Source: Chthonomonadales bacterium (lineage in GTDB: Bacteria; Armatimonadota; Chthonomonadetes; Chthonomonadales; CAJBBX01). From it: DNA of 64,000 nucleotides. The translations under genes were made by a program, and so were the position numbers. Where the stretch lies: the NCBI GenBank assembly GCA_020849275.1, contig JADLGO010000065.1, positions 94,601-158,600 of the forward strand, written 5' to 3'. Positions 34,505-44,425 of the stretch are shown here, in pieces. The notes beneath the pieces are model-generated. The model saw only the letters and a program-made list of their open reading frames with translations, did no database searches and was not told the DNA's origin. Position 1 is the stretch's first letter. Every line of letters begins with the position of its first letter.

Positions 34505-37165
34505 TCAGCCGATCACCACGTTGACCAGCCTGCCCGGCACAACGATCACGTCGCGCACCTGCTTGCCCTCGAGTGCCTCTCGAACGCGCGCGCTGGCCAG
34601 CGCCGCTTGCTCCAGCCCCTCCTTGTCCGTGCCGGCCGGCACCGTCAGCCGGTCGCGCAGCTTGCCGTTCACCTGCACGACCAGCGTGATCTCGTCCTCC
34701 GCGGCGACGTCCGGGTCGGCCTGCGGCCAGGCCGCGTGGTAGGTCGAGCCCTCCTTGCCCAGGCGCTCCCACATCTCGTCGGCCAGATGGGGGGCGAACG
34801 GCGCGGCGAGCAGCACCAGGCTCTCGACGGCCTCGGAGAGGACTATCGAATCGGCGCCGGCATCGTCCCGAGGCCCATCAGCCGCGCGGTAGAGGTAGAG
34901 CTCGTTGACGAGCTCCATCAGCGCGGCAATGGCCGTGTTGAACTGGAACGTCTCGACGTCCTGCCCGACCCTGCGGATCGTCTGGTGTAGCTTGCGGCGC
35001 ACCTGCCGCGTCCGCCCCCCGCCGGGCGCGGCGTCGACGCGCTTGCGCCAGCCGGGGTCGTACACGGGCAGCGCGGCGGCCAGCCAGCGCCACAGGCGGT
35101 TCACGAACCGGTGCGCGCCGTTGATTCCGTCCTCGCTCCACTGAACATTGTCCTCGAAGGGCGCTACGAACATCACGTAGACGCGCAGGCTGTCGGCTCC
35201 GAAGCGATCCGCGATGTCGTCCGGCGTGACGACATTCCCCTTGGACTTTGACATGCGCGTCCAGCGCCACACGACCTGCTCGGCCGGGTAGCCCTCACGC
35301 TCCTCGGGCTTGAGCACGATCCAGTCGAGCACGCGCTCCTCATCCTCCTCGTTGGCGGCCCGCTCGTTGGCGCGCGGCCGGCGGCCAGGGGTCCATGCCA
35401 GCATGGACCCCTGGTTGCGCAGCGTCTCGAAGGGTTCCACGAAACCGACGAGGCCGGCATCGCTCATCACCTTCGTCCAGAAGCGCGCGTACAGGAGGTG
35501 CATCACGGCGTGCTCCGCGCCGCCGGTGTAGAGGTCCACGGGAAGCCACCGGTCGTTCCGCTCGCGCGAGGCGAACTCGCGGTCGTTGTGCGGATCGGCG
35601 AAGCGCACGAAGTACCATGAGGAGCAGGCGAAGCCGCCCATCGTGTCGGTCTCGCGGCGCGCCGGTCCGCCGCACCGCGGACAGGTCGTGCTCACGAACT
35701 CGGCGATGGCCGCGAGCGGCGACTCGCCCGTGCCGGAGGGCTGATACCGCTCCACCTCGGGCAGCAGCACGGGCAGCTGTTCCTCGGGCACGGGCACCTC
35801 GCCGCATGCGGGGCAATGGACGATCGGGATCGGCGCGCCCCAGTAGCGCTGGCGGCTGATCAGCCAGTCGCGAATGCGGTAGTTGACGCGCCCCTCTCCG
35901 ACGCACTGGGCCTCCAGCCAGGCAGTCACATCGCGAACCGTGTCGCGGCTGTTCGGCCGGCCGGCGAACGGGAAGCCGTCGACGCGCGCGTCCGGCCCTG
36001 GCAGAAAGGCACGCATTGCGCCTCCTTCCGGGAGCGCCTCGGTCAATTCCGCGGCGGTCCGTGGGCCGCCGGGAGCCACGTACACGAGCTCGATCGGCAG
36101 GGCGTACCTGTGTGCAAACTCGAAGTCACGCTGGTCGTGGGCCGGCACCGCCATGATGGCGCCGGTACCGTAGCCCATCAGCACGTAGTCGGCGATCCAG
36201 ATGGGGATGGCGGCGCCATTGACCGGGTTCACGGCGCTCGTACCGGTGAAGACGCCGGTCTTGGCGCGCTCCGTGCTCATCCGCTCGATGTCGCTCTCGC
36301 TCCGTGCCCGGCGGGCATACTCCTCGACCTCGGCGCGCTGTTCGGGCGACGTGATGCGCTCCACTAGCGGGTGCTCCGGGGCCAGCACCATGAAGGTGGC
36401 GCCCCAGAGCGTGTCCGGTCGGGTGGTGAACACGCGGATGGTGTCGCCGGCGCCCTGCACCTGGAAGTCGACCTCCGCCCCCTCGCTCCGTCCGATCCAC
36501 TCCCGCTGCATCTGTTTGATGCCCTCGGGCCAGCGGATCGCGTCCAGGTCGGCCAGCAGGCGCTCCGCATAGGCGGTGATGCGGAAGTACCACTGCGGCA
36601 TGGGCCGCTTCTCCACCAGGGAGTCGCAGCGCCAGCAGTGTCCGTCCTTCACCTCCTCGTTGGCCAGTCCGGTCTTGCATGACGGACACCAGTTGATCGG
36701 CGCGGTGGCGCGGAACGCGAGGCCGCGGCGGTAGAGCAGCAGGAAGAACCACTGGGTCCAGCGGTAGTAGGCGGGCAGGCTGGAGTTGATCTCGCGGTCC
36801 CAGTCGTAGCTGGCGCCCAATCGCACCAGGGTACGCTTGTAGGCCGCAGCGTACTCCGACACCATCTCGCGCGGGTTGCGGCCGCGCTTGATGGCCTCGT
36901 TCTCGGCCGGCTGCCCGAACGCGTCCCATCCCATCGGGTGGAGTACGTTGAAGCCCTGCATACTCTTGAAGCGGCAGTAGGCGTCGGCAGGCGCGTAGTT
37001 CTTGCAGTGGCCCACGGAGAGCCCCGCGCCCGAGGGATAGGGGAACATCTCCAGGGCGTAGAAGGGCGGCCGTGGCGAGTCTTCGCGCGCGCGGAAGGTC
37101 TTCCACTCGGCCCAGCGCTCTTGCCATTTCGCCTCGATGGCGCGAAAGTCGTATCGATCGTCCAT
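34505..37165 (-). CDS. leuS: Leucyl-tRNA synthetase
   Basis: An 886-residue class I synthetase. The HIGH-like motif appears as GLSVGHCKNYAPADAY, the CP1 editing domain occupies the middle (MAVPAHDQRDFEFAHRY), and the KMSKS loop is TRMSKSKGNVVTPDDIADRFGAD. A zinc-binding cluster is visible as CPACGEVPVP. It charges tRNA-Leu and edits mischarged products. The ATG at 37165 follows AAAGGAG; an in-frame ATG 33 bases upstream would place that site inside the gene. A perfect TATAAT lies 30 bases upstream of the start. Confidence 0.98.
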   Translation of the reverse strand: MDDRYDFRAIEAKWQERWAEWKTFRAREDSPRPPFYALEMFPYPSGAGLSVGHCKNYAPADAYCRFKSMQGFNVLHPMGWDAFGQPAENEAIKRGRNPREMVSEYAAAYKRTLVRLGASYDWDREINSSLPAYYRWTQWFFLLLYRRGLAFRATAPINWCPSCKTGLANEEVKDGHCWRCDSLVEKRPMPQWYFRITAYAERLLADLDAIRWPEGIKQMQREWIGRSEGAEVDFQVQGAGDTIRVFTTRPDTLWGATFMVLAPEHPLVERITSPEQRAEVEEYARRARSESDIERMSTERAKTGVFTGTSAVNPVNGAAIPIWIADYVLMGYGTGAIMAVPAHDQRDFEFAHRYALPIELVYVAPGGPRTAAELTEALPEGGAMRAFLPGPDARVDGFPFAGRPNSRDTVRDVTAWLEAQCVGEGRVNYRIRDWLISRQRYWGAPIPIVHCPACGEVPVPEEQLPVLLPEVERYQPSGTGESPLAAIAEFVSTTCPRCGGPARRETDTMGGFACSSWYFVRFADPHNDREFASRERNDRWLPVDLYTGGAEHAVMHLLYARFWTKVMSDAGLVGFVEPFETLRNQGSMLAWTPGRRPRANERAANEEDEERVLDWIVLKPEEREGYPAEQVVWRWTRMSKSKGNVVTPDDIADRFGADSLRVYVMFVAPFEDNVQWSEDGINGAHRFVNRLWRWLAAALPVYDPGWRKRVDAAPGGGRTRQVRRKLHQTIRRVGQDVETFQFNTAIAALMELVNELYLYRAADGPRDDAGADSIVLSEAVESLVLLAAPFAPHLADEMWERLGKEGSTYHAAWPQADPDVAAEDEITLVVQVNGKLRDRLTVPAGTDKEGLEQAALASARVREALEGKQVRDVIVVPGRLVNVVIG

Positions 37166-37196
37166 GGCGCGGTCTTCGCTCCTTTGCCGTCTGATC

Positions 37197-37202
37197 ATTA
37201 TA
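37197..37202 (-). promoter_or_regulatory. -10 element upstream of leuS
   Basis: A perfect TATAAT on the minus strand, placed so that transcription would start about 20-25 bases before the leuS start codon. No good -35 was seen at 17 bases, so this is a partial promoter call. Confidence 0.5.
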
Positions 37203-37249
37203 CTGTCTGCCGCCGGAGGCCGTGCGATGGGCGGCGCGGCGCGGGGCCG

Positions 37250-37969
37250 TCAGAGGATGCCGCCGCCGCGCGCGTGGATGGCGAGGACGTCAAACGTGGT
37301 CGATACCCCGGCGTGGACGGCGAATCCGGGCAGGAAGGAGCGCGCGCGGGCCGCCAGCCAGCCGAGGGCCAGGCCGGCCACGAACGAGCCCGCCACCTCC
37401 GGCGCCGGCTTGCCGAGGTGCAACACGCAGAAGGCGGCGGCCTGCGCCACGTTGGCCGCGGTGAAGCCGATTCCGCGCCGGAGGCCCGAGAGCAGGAAGC
37501 CCCGGAAGAAGAACTCCCAGCAGAGCATGTAGAACGCGTACGTGGTCTCGTGGTAGACGAAGTGACGCCACGAGTCAGCGGCCTGCGGCTGGAGCGGGTA
37601 TAGGTGGTGGAACTCCGGTTGGCTGGCTGCGATGATGAGCACCGGCAGCATCAGCCCGTAGAGCGTCCAGGCTATTCGGGCCGCCCCGGGGGCCGCCGGT
37701 CGCAGGCCCCACGAGCCGGCGCGCTCCCGCAGCACGACGAGCACCGTCAGCAGCGCGGGGCCAAGGAGCGCCGCGACGTTGACGAGCAGGTATTCCTCCC
37801 AGGTGCGCCCGAACTGCCCGGTCGCGGCCGAGGCGCCGCCCAGGTTGTAGCGAAACAGGGCGGCGACCACCGCCCCGCCCACCGCGGCCGTCACGGCCGC
37901 GTCGCGCCAGCCGGTCCGGCCTGGCCGCCCGGGACGCTCGGCGGCTGGCGGCGCGTTCACGCGCCCCAT
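37250..37969 (-). CDS. CPBP-family intramembrane metalloprotease
   Basis: A 239-residue membrane protein with about six to eight helices and the CPBP/Abi signature regions: WEFFFRGFLLSGLRRG (the E of the first motif with its Arg), AAAFCVLHLGKP (the FxxxH motif) and the late HAGVSTTFDV. CPBP proteases cleave membrane substrates or process small peptides; bacterial roles are diverse. The first Glu of the usual EExxxR pair is Trp here. Its start overlaps the amidohydrolase stop by 13 bases, so it is probably in that operon. Confidence 0.88.
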   Translation of the reverse strand: MGRVNAPPAAERPGRPGRTGWRDAAVTAAVGGAVVAALFRYNLGGASAATGQFGRTWEEYLLVNVAALLGPALLTVLVVLRERAGSWGLRPAAPGAARIAWTLYGLMLPVLIIAASQPEFHHLYPLQPQAADSWRHFVYHETTYAFYMLCWEFFFRGFLLSGLRRGIGFTAANVAQAAAFCVLHLGKPAPEVAGSFVAGLALGWLAARARSFLPGFAVHAGVSTTFDVLAIHARGGGIL

Positions 37970-39318
37970 GCGCGGAGCTTCGCGGCGGCTTCGGCGGCAC
38001 GAGCGAGCACGGCGGCCGGGTCCTGGCGCGTCCCCTTGCCCTCCTCGTAGGTCGGGACGCCGGCCACGGCAGCGAAGGCGACGTCGCGTGACGAGGCTGC
38101 GTAGACTAGGGAGCTCACCGGGTCATGCACGGGGAACACGGTCGCCGCATCGAGCCGCACGGCGACGACGTCGGCCTCCTTGCCCACCTCCAGTGACCCG
38201 ATCCGGTCGGCCCAACCCAGGGCGCGCGCTCCGCCGAGTGTCGCCATCCGCAGCGCGGTCGGCGCATCCAGCGCGTCGGCGCGGCGCCGGATGGCGCGAT
38301 GCGCCAGCACGGCGAAGCGCATCTCCTCAAAGAGGTCCATCGTGTTGTTGCTCGCGACGCTGTCGGAGCCCAGGCCGATCCGCGCCGTCGGGCCGTTGGC
38401 GCGCCCGCGCAGCAGACCGAGGGGCGCGATGCCGTTCGCGAGCTTGGCGTTCGACTTCGGGCAATGCGCCCACGCGGCGCCGCGCTCCCGCGCGACCCGG
38501 GCATCGTCCGTGGACACCTGCACGCCGTGCACGAGCAGCGTCCGATCGTCCAGCGCGCCGGCGCGGTCCAGGTGAGCCACGACCCCGGAGCCCGTGGGCT
38601 CCCACCGGATCCCCCGTCGTGCGCACATCTCCCCGAACGGGCCGGATCCGTCGCGCACCCACCTCGCCTCCTCCGGTGACTCGGCCGCGTGGATGCAGGT
38701 GGGCAGCCCGCGCTCACGCGCCCAAGCGGCCACGGCGCCGAGCAGCGCGGGCCGAACGGTGTAGGGGGCGTGGGGCGAGACGCCCACGCGGATCCGCGCG
38801 CCGCGCGCCTGACGCCGCAGCCCGGCCACGCGAGCGTCGAGGTCGGCGAGTGCCGCATCGACCGTCGCCTCCTCGTCGATGCCGAAGACCTCCTGGTAGA
38901 CGACGGCGCGCAGGCCGGCTTGCCGGCAGGCCAGCAGCGAGGCGCCGGTCGCCGTGCAGTCGCCGAGCGTGGTGACGCCGGCCCGCGCCGCCTCGAGCGC
39001 GCCGAGCGAGGCCGAAGCGAGCCAGTCGCGCTCCTCTAGCGCGGCGCGCCGGGCGTTGAGCGTGCGGACCCACGGGTAGAACGCCAGATCGTCGAGCAGG
39101 CCGCGGAACACGGTGTAGTCCAGATGGCTGTGCACGTTGACCAGCCCCGGCAGCAGCGCGGCCTCGCCGAAGTCCCGCGCATCCGGCGCCGGTAGGCCGC
39201 GAGAGGGGCGCACCTCCGCGATGCGGCCCTCCTCCACGACGACCTCGCCGTCCGCGATCGGCGGGCCCGAGATTGGCAGGACCCAGCGCGCGCGCAGGCG
39301 CATGGAGCCGGGCCTCAT
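37957..39318 (-). CDS. Amidohydrolase of the cytosine deaminase/chlorohydrolase type
   Basis: A 453-residue metal-dependent hydrolase of the ATZ/TRZ/SsnA/MtaD group. Metal ligands are visible in [13 protein letters not shown] (two His), [10 protein letters not shown] (His) and [11 protein letters not shown] (Asp); [10 protein letters not shown] carries a further conserved His. These enzymes deaminate or dechlorinate nucleoside bases, S-adenosylhomocysteine derivatives and triazines. The substrate is not resolved. Its start ATG overlaps the stop of the upstream prepilin-like gene (ATGA), and its end overlaps the CPBP gene, so three unrelated-looking genes are coupled. Confidence 0.9.
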   Translation of the reverse strand: MRPGSMRLRARWVLPISGPPIADGEVVVEEGRIAEVRPSRGLPAPDARDFGEAALLPGLVNVHSHLDYTVFRGLLDDLAFYPWVRTLNARRAALEERDWLASASLGALEAARAGVTTLGDCTATGASLLACRQAGLRAVVYQEVFGIDEEATVDAALADLDARVAGLRRQARGARIRVGVSPHAPYTVRPALLGAVAAWARERGLPTCIHAAESPEEARWVRDGSGPFGEMCARRGIRWEPTGSGVVAHLDRAGALDDRTLLVHGVQVSTDDARVARERGAAWAHCPKSNAKLANGIAPLGLLRGRANGPTARIGLGSDSVASNNTMDLFEEMRFAVLAHRAIRRRADALDAPTALRMATLGGARALGWADRIGSLEVGKEADVVAVRLDAATVFPVHDPVSSLVYAASSRDVAFAAVAGVPTYEEGKGTRQDPAAVLARAAEAAAKLRAWGA

Positions 39319-39956
39319 CGCACCGGTAGCGACCAGAGCTCGCTGAGTTGTCCGCGGCTCAGGTTTCTGGTGTGACCGTCGCCGTAGAGCGTGTTGTAGC
39401 GCATGCGGTCGGTCACCAGGCCGCCGTGCCAGCGCCCGGCGGCGTCGAACATCACGTTGAGCTCGGAGGGATTGCGCAGCGAGCCCTCCGTCGAGCGGAG
39501 GAAGGTGATCTCGGTGCGGTAGTTGTAGCTCGTGCCGAAGCGCCGGAAGCTGGTGGGCCTCGCATCCAGTGGCTCACCCGTGAAGTCCTCCACGTCGTAG
39601 CCGTAGTCAGAGGGGCAGCGGAAGATCTCCGCCGCGCGGATGTAGGGCTGGAGCACCTCGTGGATCATCGGCATGAAGGGGATCTGCGCCTGGAACTCCG
39701 GAAACGCCGACCATATCTGCGGCGTGTAGCGGTCGGTCGGGTCGAGAGCCCACGGGTACAGCTCGTCGCTGTCCTGCGCGTACATGCGCAGTGCCAGGCC
39801 GATCTGGCGCAGGTTCGACAGGCACGAGACCTCGCGCGCCTTACCGCGCACGGTCGCGAACACGGGGAAGACGACGCCGGCCAGAATCGCAATGATGGCG
39901 ATGACCGTAAGCAACTCCACGAGCGTGAAGCCGCATCGGCCGCGTGCTCGGAGCAT
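39315..39956 (-). CDS. Second prepilin-type protein with DGH motif
   Basis: A 213-residue type IV pilin-like protein. It begins [20 protein letters not shown], so the prepilin peptidase site and assembly helix lie at about residues 9-31. A conserved [19 protein letters not shown] segment follows, as in the first copy at 6015-6779 ([19 protein letters not shown]). The C-terminus has [17 protein letters not shown]. The start at 39956 follows a strong AGGAGG. It has its own promoter and its stop overlaps the amidohydrolase start. The function is unknown; export by a pilus or type II system is inferred. Confidence 0.92.
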   Translation of the reverse strand: MLRARGRCGFTLVELLTVIAIIAILAGVVFPVFATVRGKAREVSCLSNLRQIGLALRMYAQDSDELYPWALDPTDRYTPQIWSAFPEFQAQIPFMPMIHEVLQPYIRAAEIFRCPSDYGYDVEDFTGEPLDARPTSFRRFGTSYNYRTEITFLRSTEGSLRNPSELNVMFDAAGRWHGGLVTDRMRYNTLYGDGHTRNLSRGQLSELWSLPVR

Positions 39957-39999
39957 GGCTTGCCTCCTGCCTGGCGCCGAGCGCCGGGCCTCAGGGCGG

Positions 40000-40028
40000 A
40001 TTCTACCACCGTGCGCCCCGGGCGTCAA
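40000..40028 (-). promoter_or_regulatory. Promoter of the second prepilin-like operon
   Basis: On the minus strand TTGACG (40023-40028), a 17-base spacer and TAGAAT (40000-40005), 44 bases upstream of the start. It lies just after the ABC ATPase gene. Confidence 0.75.
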
Positions 40029-40038
40029 CGCGCCCGGC

Positions 40039-40782
40039 TCAGCCCTCCAGTCGGCCGTCGCGCATACGGTACACGGCGTCGGCGCCGGTCAGCATCTCCG
40101 GGTCGTGCGTTACCACGATCACCAGCCCGCGCTCGCGGTAGCCGAACAGCAGGTCGATCACCGCATGGCCGTTGGCGTGGTCGAGCGCCGCCGTGGGCTC
40201 GTCGGCGAAGATCACTTCCGGCCGGTTCACCATGGCGCGCGCCACGCAGAGGCGCTGGCGCTCGCCTCCCGAGAGGTGGTAGGGGAACCGGTCGCGGTAG
40301 GCGGCGATGCCGAGCGCCGTGAAGAGCGCCTCCGCCCGAGCGTCGGCCTCCCGATCGCCGGGCGCGGCGGCGGCCAGCACGTTCTCCCGCGCGGTCAGGT
40401 AGTTGAGCAGGAAGGGCTGCTGGAACACGAACCCGAACCGTTGGCGGCGGAGGCGCGCCAGACTAGCCTCCCCCAGGCTCGTCATCTCGAGGTCACCGTA
40501 GCGAACGCTGCCCGAGGTGGGGCGCTTGAGCCCGCTCAGCAGGTAGAGAAGCGAGGATTTGCCGGAGCCTGACGGGCCCATGATGCCGACCACTCCCGTG
40601 GGCGGTAGTATGAGCGTGACGTCGGTGACCGCATGGGTCGTCACGTCGCCGTCCGAGTAGGCGAGGCCGACGCCCGCGCACCGCAGCGGGCCGGAGGAAT
40701 CCAGGCTGCCCGGCGCGCCCGGTGTGGCGCTGTCGGCGCGGTGCTCGGGCTCTGGCGCGCGGCCAGGCGTCGAGGCTCTCAC
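40039..40782 (-). CDS. ABC transporter ATP-binding protein (MacB/LolD-like)
   Basis: A 247-residue ATPase. Walker A is [19 protein letters not shown], the Q-loop is [14 protein letters not shown], the signature is [16 protein letters not shown], Walker B is [13 protein letters not shown], and the H-loop is VIVVTHD. It resembles the MacB/LolD group that works with FtsX-like permeases on lipoprotein or peptide export. The GTG at 40782 overlaps the permease stop (GTGA), which fixes the start; the frame is open upstream. Together with the permease it forms a two-gene exporter. Confidence 0.95.
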   Translation of the reverse strand: MRASTPGRAPEPEHRADSATPGAPGSLDSSGPLRCAGVGLAYSDGDVTTHAVTDVTLILPPTGVVGIMGPSGSGKSSLLYLLSGLKRPTSGSVRYGDLEMTSLGEASLARLRRQRFGFVFQQPFLLNYLTARENVLAAAAPGDREADARAEALFTALGIAAYRDRFPYHLSGGERQRLCVARAMVNRPEVIFADEPTAALDHANGHAVIDLLFGYRERGLVIVVTHDPEMLTGADAVYRMRDGRLEG

Positions 40783-41882
40783 TGGCGCCGCTCGATGATA
40801 CTGACCGGGTCCAGCGCGCGCAGGCGCCGGGCCATCGCGACGATTGCGAAGGAGGCGATGGCGAGCGGGAGGGGCAGCGTGTAGCGGTACGCGCCCATGT
40901 CGAACGGGTCCAGCAGCAGACCGCGCGGGACCATCACGGTCTCGCGTAGAGTGGAGAGCACCCCGGCGGTCAGGAGCGCGCCGAAGAGCCAACCGGCCGA
41001 GCAGAGCAGGGCGATCTCGCCGAGCGCGCGCGCCAGGAGCCCGGCCCGCTGGTATCCGATGGCCGCCAGCGTGGCAAACTCCGGCAGGCGCTGCGTGAAG
41101 TAGATGTTGGCGAGCAGGCCGGTCAGGAAGGCGATGGCGAACACGACGATCCCCACCACGATCGCCATGATCAGGTAGAGGCTCGACAGCGCGTCATGGG
41201 TGTCGCGGACGAGGCGATCGTAGGTCCACACGCGCGCTCGCGCCCGGTCAACCGAGCGCGTTAGTGCCGAGTCGAGCGCGCGCTGGCCGCCTGGCGCGGC
41301 GGCGGTGACCACAAGCCCCCGGGGCGCGACCGCGAAGTTGTCGGCGATGAAGCTCTCCGAGGTCAGGGCAAGCCAGACCGGCCCGCGGAAGGTGCCGCAC
41401 AGCCGCATCGGCACGGTTGCGTAGCTGTCCTCCGACTCCGGGCTGAGGACGACGGAGCCGAGCTGAAGCCGCCGATTGCGCGCGATCTCCTCCGAGAGGG
41501 CGACCTCGGCCTTGCCCTCGGCCGGCATCCTGCCGGAGACCATGCTCAGCCGGCAGCGGCGGAACACCTCGGCGCGGCCGGCGGGAGGCAGACCGAACAC
41601 CACGTAGGGCATCTTGCCGAACACCGTCTTGACCACCGTGAACGCCGGGCGTGCCGTGAAGATGCGACCGACGCCCGGCAGGGATCGCACCGCCAGGTCG
41701 ATGTCCGGGCTGACCGTGAGCGCGTTCCGCGGTGTCACCACGGCGAAATGGCGCTGGTAGCCGTACATGGTCAGCACCGTCAGGTCGATGCTGTCGACGA
41801 TGGAGACGATGCTGGCGACGAGCGCGACGGCGACCACGATCACGAACGCGACGGGCAGCGTCCGTCCGGGGTTGCGCCGCAC
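40779..41882 (-). CDS. FtsX-like (MacB-type) ABC permease
   Basis: A 367-residue permease with an N-terminal helix (VAFVIVVAVALVASIVSIV), a large extracytoplasmic domain (about 35-225), and three C-terminal helices (LIMAIVVGIVVFAIAFLTGLL, ALLCSAGWLFGALL and LPLAIASFAIVAMA), the FtsX/MacB layout. The cytoplasmic end [16 protein letters not shown] is typical of the family. The annotated start is GTG at 41882, which has no ribosome-binding site. The frame stays open upstream through IRHPLSPWLY, and an ATT codon at 41912 sits 9 bases after AAGGA, so the real start may be that ATT. Confidence 0.88.
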   Translation of the reverse strand: MRRNPGRTLPVAFVIVVAVALVASIVSIVDSIDLTVLTMYGYQRHFAVVTPRNALTVSPDIDLAVRSLPGVGRIFTARPAFTVVKTVFGKMPYVVFGLPPAGRAEVFRRCRLSMVSGRMPAEGKAEVALSEEIARNRRLQLGSVVLSPESEDSYATVPMRLCGTFRGPVWLALTSESFIADNFAVAPRGLVVTAAAPGGQRALDSALTRSVDRARARVWTYDRLVRDTHDALSSLYLIMAIVVGIVVFAIAFLTGLLANIYFTQRLPEFATLAAIGYQRAGLLARALGEIALLCSAGWLFGALLTAGVLSTLRETVMVPRGLLLDPFDMGAYRYTLPLPLAIASFAIVAMARRLRALDPVSIIERRQ

Positions 41883-42031
41883 GTAAAGCCAGGGCGAGAG
41901 CGGATGGCGAATGGCGATGCGTCCTTTCGAGGCCGAGACACGGAGGGCAGCGCGCGCTCGTACAGCCTTACTATAGCCGATACGTTCGGCGAGTCGGCGC
42001 CTTCGTCACGGCGCGGCGGAGAGGGGGCGCG

Positions 42032-43645
42032 GTGGATCGTTACGACCTGATTATCCGGAACGGCTGCGTCATCGACGGATCGGGGACCCCTGCCTTCACG
42101 GCGGACGTGGGCATCCGCGGTGACCGAATCGCGGCCATCGGTGACCTGGCTCTGGCGGAAGCGAGCCGCGAGATCGATGCCGACGACCGGCGTGTAGTCC
42201 CCGGCTTCATCGACATTCACACGCACTCCGACATCTCCGTGGTGTTCCACCCCCAGATGGAGAGCATGGTCAGCCAGGGCATCACCACGCAGGTCGTTGG
42301 GAACTGCTCGGTATGCATCGGGCTTGCCACCCCCGCGCCGGTCTTCGCATTTGAGCAGCGCTGGCTCGCCGTGCACGGGGCACGCATCACCTGGCAGACC
42401 TTCGCCGAGCACCTGCGCTACGTGGAGGACCACGGCGTCGGCACCAACTATGTGATGCTGGCCGGCCAGGGCACCCTCCGCAAGCGCGTCATGGGGATCG
42501 ACGACCGACGGCCGACCGCCGAGGAGCTGGAAGCGATGAAGGCCGAGCTGGAGCGGGCCCTGGAGGCCGGAGCCTGGGGCATCTCGACCGGCCTGGAGTA
42601 CACGCCCTCGGGCTACGCGGACGTGTCGGAGCTTGCGGAGCTCTCCCGCGTGGTGGCGCGGCATGGCGGCTTCTACGCGACGCACCTGAGGAACGAGGGG
42701 GATCGGCTCATTGAGGCGGTGCGCGAGGCGCTGGAGATCGGGAGGGAGGGAGGCATCGCGGTGCAGCTGTCGCACCACAAGGCCGAGGGGCGCGACAACT
42801 GGGGCAAGGTGAACCAGACTCTGGGAATGGTGGACGAGGCACGCGCGCGCGGAATGGACGTGCAGCTCGACCAGTACCCCTACACCGCCTTCCAGACGAG
42901 CATGGCCGTGCAGTTCCTACCTCCGTGGGCCAACGTTGGTGACAACCGCACGGTGCTTGGGCGGCTGACCGACCCGGCGCAACGGGAGGCCATTCTGCAC
43001 GACATCCGCGCCAACCACGCCGACTGGGATGACCTCGGACCCGGCTCGGTCTGGAACGGCGTGGTGATCGGGGCGTGCCGCACGAACCGCGCGCTGCAGG
43101 GCCGCAACGTAGGCGACATGGCCCGCGAGGCGGGCCGCCACCCCATCGAGATGGTCCTCGACCTCATCGTGCAGGAGCGCAACTTCGTCAGCGCCGTCAA
43201 CTTTGCCATCGGCGAGGACGACATCGCAACGGTGATGTCGCACCCGTGGACGATGATCGGCTCGGACGGCGTGGGGACGTCGCCGAAGGGCAAGACCGGG
43301 GAGGACCGCGTGCACCCGCGCTGCTATGGCACCTTCCCGCGAGTCCTCGGGCGCTATGTGCGCGAGCGCGGAACGCTGGCCGAGGCCGCCGCCATCCACA
43401 AGATGACTGGACTGCCGGCGCGTCGGCTGGGTCTCGTGGAGCGCGGCCACATCGCGCCGGGGTACTTCGCCGACCTCGTAGTCTACGACCCGGCCACCGT
43501 CGAGGACGCGGCCACCTTCGCCCACCCGCATCGGTTTCCGGCGGGCATCGACCTGGTCCTCGTCAACGGGGTCGCGGCCTGGGAGGCCAGCGCGCCCACC
43601 GGCGCGCTGGCAGGGCGTGTGCTCCGCCGCACAGGCCGAGCGTAG
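42032..43645 (+). CDS. N-acyl-D-amino-acid deacylase family protein
   Basis: A 537-residue amidohydrolase of the D-aminoacylase type. It begins YDLIIRNGCVIDGSGTPAF. Metal ligands and substrate motifs are in FIDIHTHSDISV (two His and Asp), QVVGNCSVCIG (bridging Cys), YATHLRNEGDR and the later IGSDGVGT (Asp). The C-terminal GLVERGHIAPGYFADLVVYDP is the usual small beta-domain. It releases acyl groups from N-acyl-D-amino acids, possibly in peptidoglycan or D-amino-acid recycling. The GTG at 42032 follows GAGGGG; no upstream start suits the family. Confidence 0.93.
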   Translation: MDRYDLIIRNGCVIDGSGTPAFTADVGIRGDRIAAIGDLALAEASREIDADDRRVVPGFIDIHTHSDISVVFHPQMESMVSQGITTQVVGNCSVCIGLATPAPVFAFEQRWLAVHGARITWQTFAEHLRYVEDHGVGTNYVMLAGQGTLRKRVMGIDDRRPTAEELEAMKAELERALEAGAWGISTGLEYTPSGYADVSELAELSRVVARHGGFYATHLRNEGDRLIEAVREALEIGREGGIAVQLSHHKAEGRDNWGKVNQTLGMVDEARARGMDVQLDQYPYTAFQTSMAVQFLPPWANVGDNRTVLGRLTDPAQREAILHDIRANHADWDDLGPGSVWNGVVIGACRTNRALQGRNVGDMAREAGRHPIEMVLDLIVQERNFVSAVNFAIGEDDIATVMSHPWTMIGSDGVGTSPKGKTGEDRVHPRCYGTFPRVLGRYVRERGTLAEAAAIHKMTGLPARRLGLVERGHIAPGYFADLVVYDPATVEDAATFAHPHRFPAGIDLVLVNGVAAWEASAPTGALAGRVLRRTGRA

Positions 43646-43657
43646 CCGAGCGCGGCG

Positions 43658-44425
43658 TCAGTGCGTGCCAAGAAAGCGTGGGATGTTCAGCCACTCCACG
43701 AGCACGAAGTACATGCGGTCCACGAGGAGGGCGAAACGGGTCATGATGGTCGAGCCGAAGATTGCTCCGAAGCCGATCATGATCAGCCAGCGACCGAGCC
43801 GCGACATTCCCCGGATGCCCCTGTTCTTCTGCTCGAACGAGAAGAGGAAGTAGACCAGAACGCACAGCAGCGTCACCATGAAGATCGCGTTGTTGATGGC
43901 GCCGGAGATGCTCAGCGTATCCGGCGACGGCGCCGGGTTCTGAAGCGACATCACGGTGGGCTTCAGCGACTTGAACGAGTTGCGTATCTGCGGGAAGTAC
44001 TGGCTGACGAAGCCCTGGAACATCTGGCCCGCTGCGAAGCCGCCGAGGATGACGAGCGGGATCCGGCTGATCCAGCCGTTCCTCTTGCTGAAAACGAAGT
44101 AGGCCATCACCGCCAGCGGGAGGACCCAGAGCCACAGCCACTTCCCCTGGTGCACGATCGGATCGTACCACTGCGTGCTGAGCACGTCCGTCCACGCCGT
44201 CACGACGAGGTAGCCGGCGGTCAGCCCGAGGAAGAGGTGCTCGAACAGGCGGTAGATCGGGTTCTCACGGTAGAGCATCGAGTAGAGCCCGAGCGTCACG
44301 ATGCCCCCCAGGAACACGTTGAACTCCGCCGCCGGGTGGGTGCGATAGTAGACGATGCCGAGCGCGGCGACGATCGGCGCGAGCACGATCGCGAGGACGC
44401 CAACCCAGCGGTCCTGGCCGTTCAT
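43658..44425 (-). CDS. Unknown membrane protein, sixth gene of the 43.7-47.9 kb operon
   Basis: A 255-residue integral membrane protein with about seven helices (VLAIVLAPIVAALGIVYY at 9-26, then around 36-52, 62-80, 95-112, 120-138, 178-198 and 212-235). The loop EFNVFLGGIVTLGLYSML and the short cytoplasmic FSKRNGWISR and FSFEQKNRGIRG segments are the most distinctive parts. The family is not recognised. The ATG at 44425 overlaps the stop of the upstream gene (ATGA), with AAGGGG as ribosome-binding site. It is last in the operon and convergent with the deacylase gene, 12 bases away. Confidence 0.85.
   Translation of the reverse strand: MNGQDRWVGVLAIVLAPIVAALGIVYYRTHPAAEFNVFLGGIVTLGLYSMLYRENPIYRLFEHLFLGLTAGYLVVTAWTDVLSTQWYDPIVHQGKWLWLWVLPLAVMAYFVFSKRNGWISRIPLVILGGFAAGQMFQGFVSQYFPQIRNSFKSLKPTVMSLQNPAPSPDTLSISGAINNAIFMVTLLCVLVYFLFSFEQKNRGIRGMSRLGRWLIMIGFGAIFGSTIMTRFALLVDRMYFVLVEWLNIPRFLGTH

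Noticed and set aside
37250..37969. Bacteriocin-immunity or phage-abortive (Abi) protein
   Set aside because: CPBP proteins include such cases, but no bacteriocin or defence gene is nearby and the gene is coupled to an amidohydrolase.
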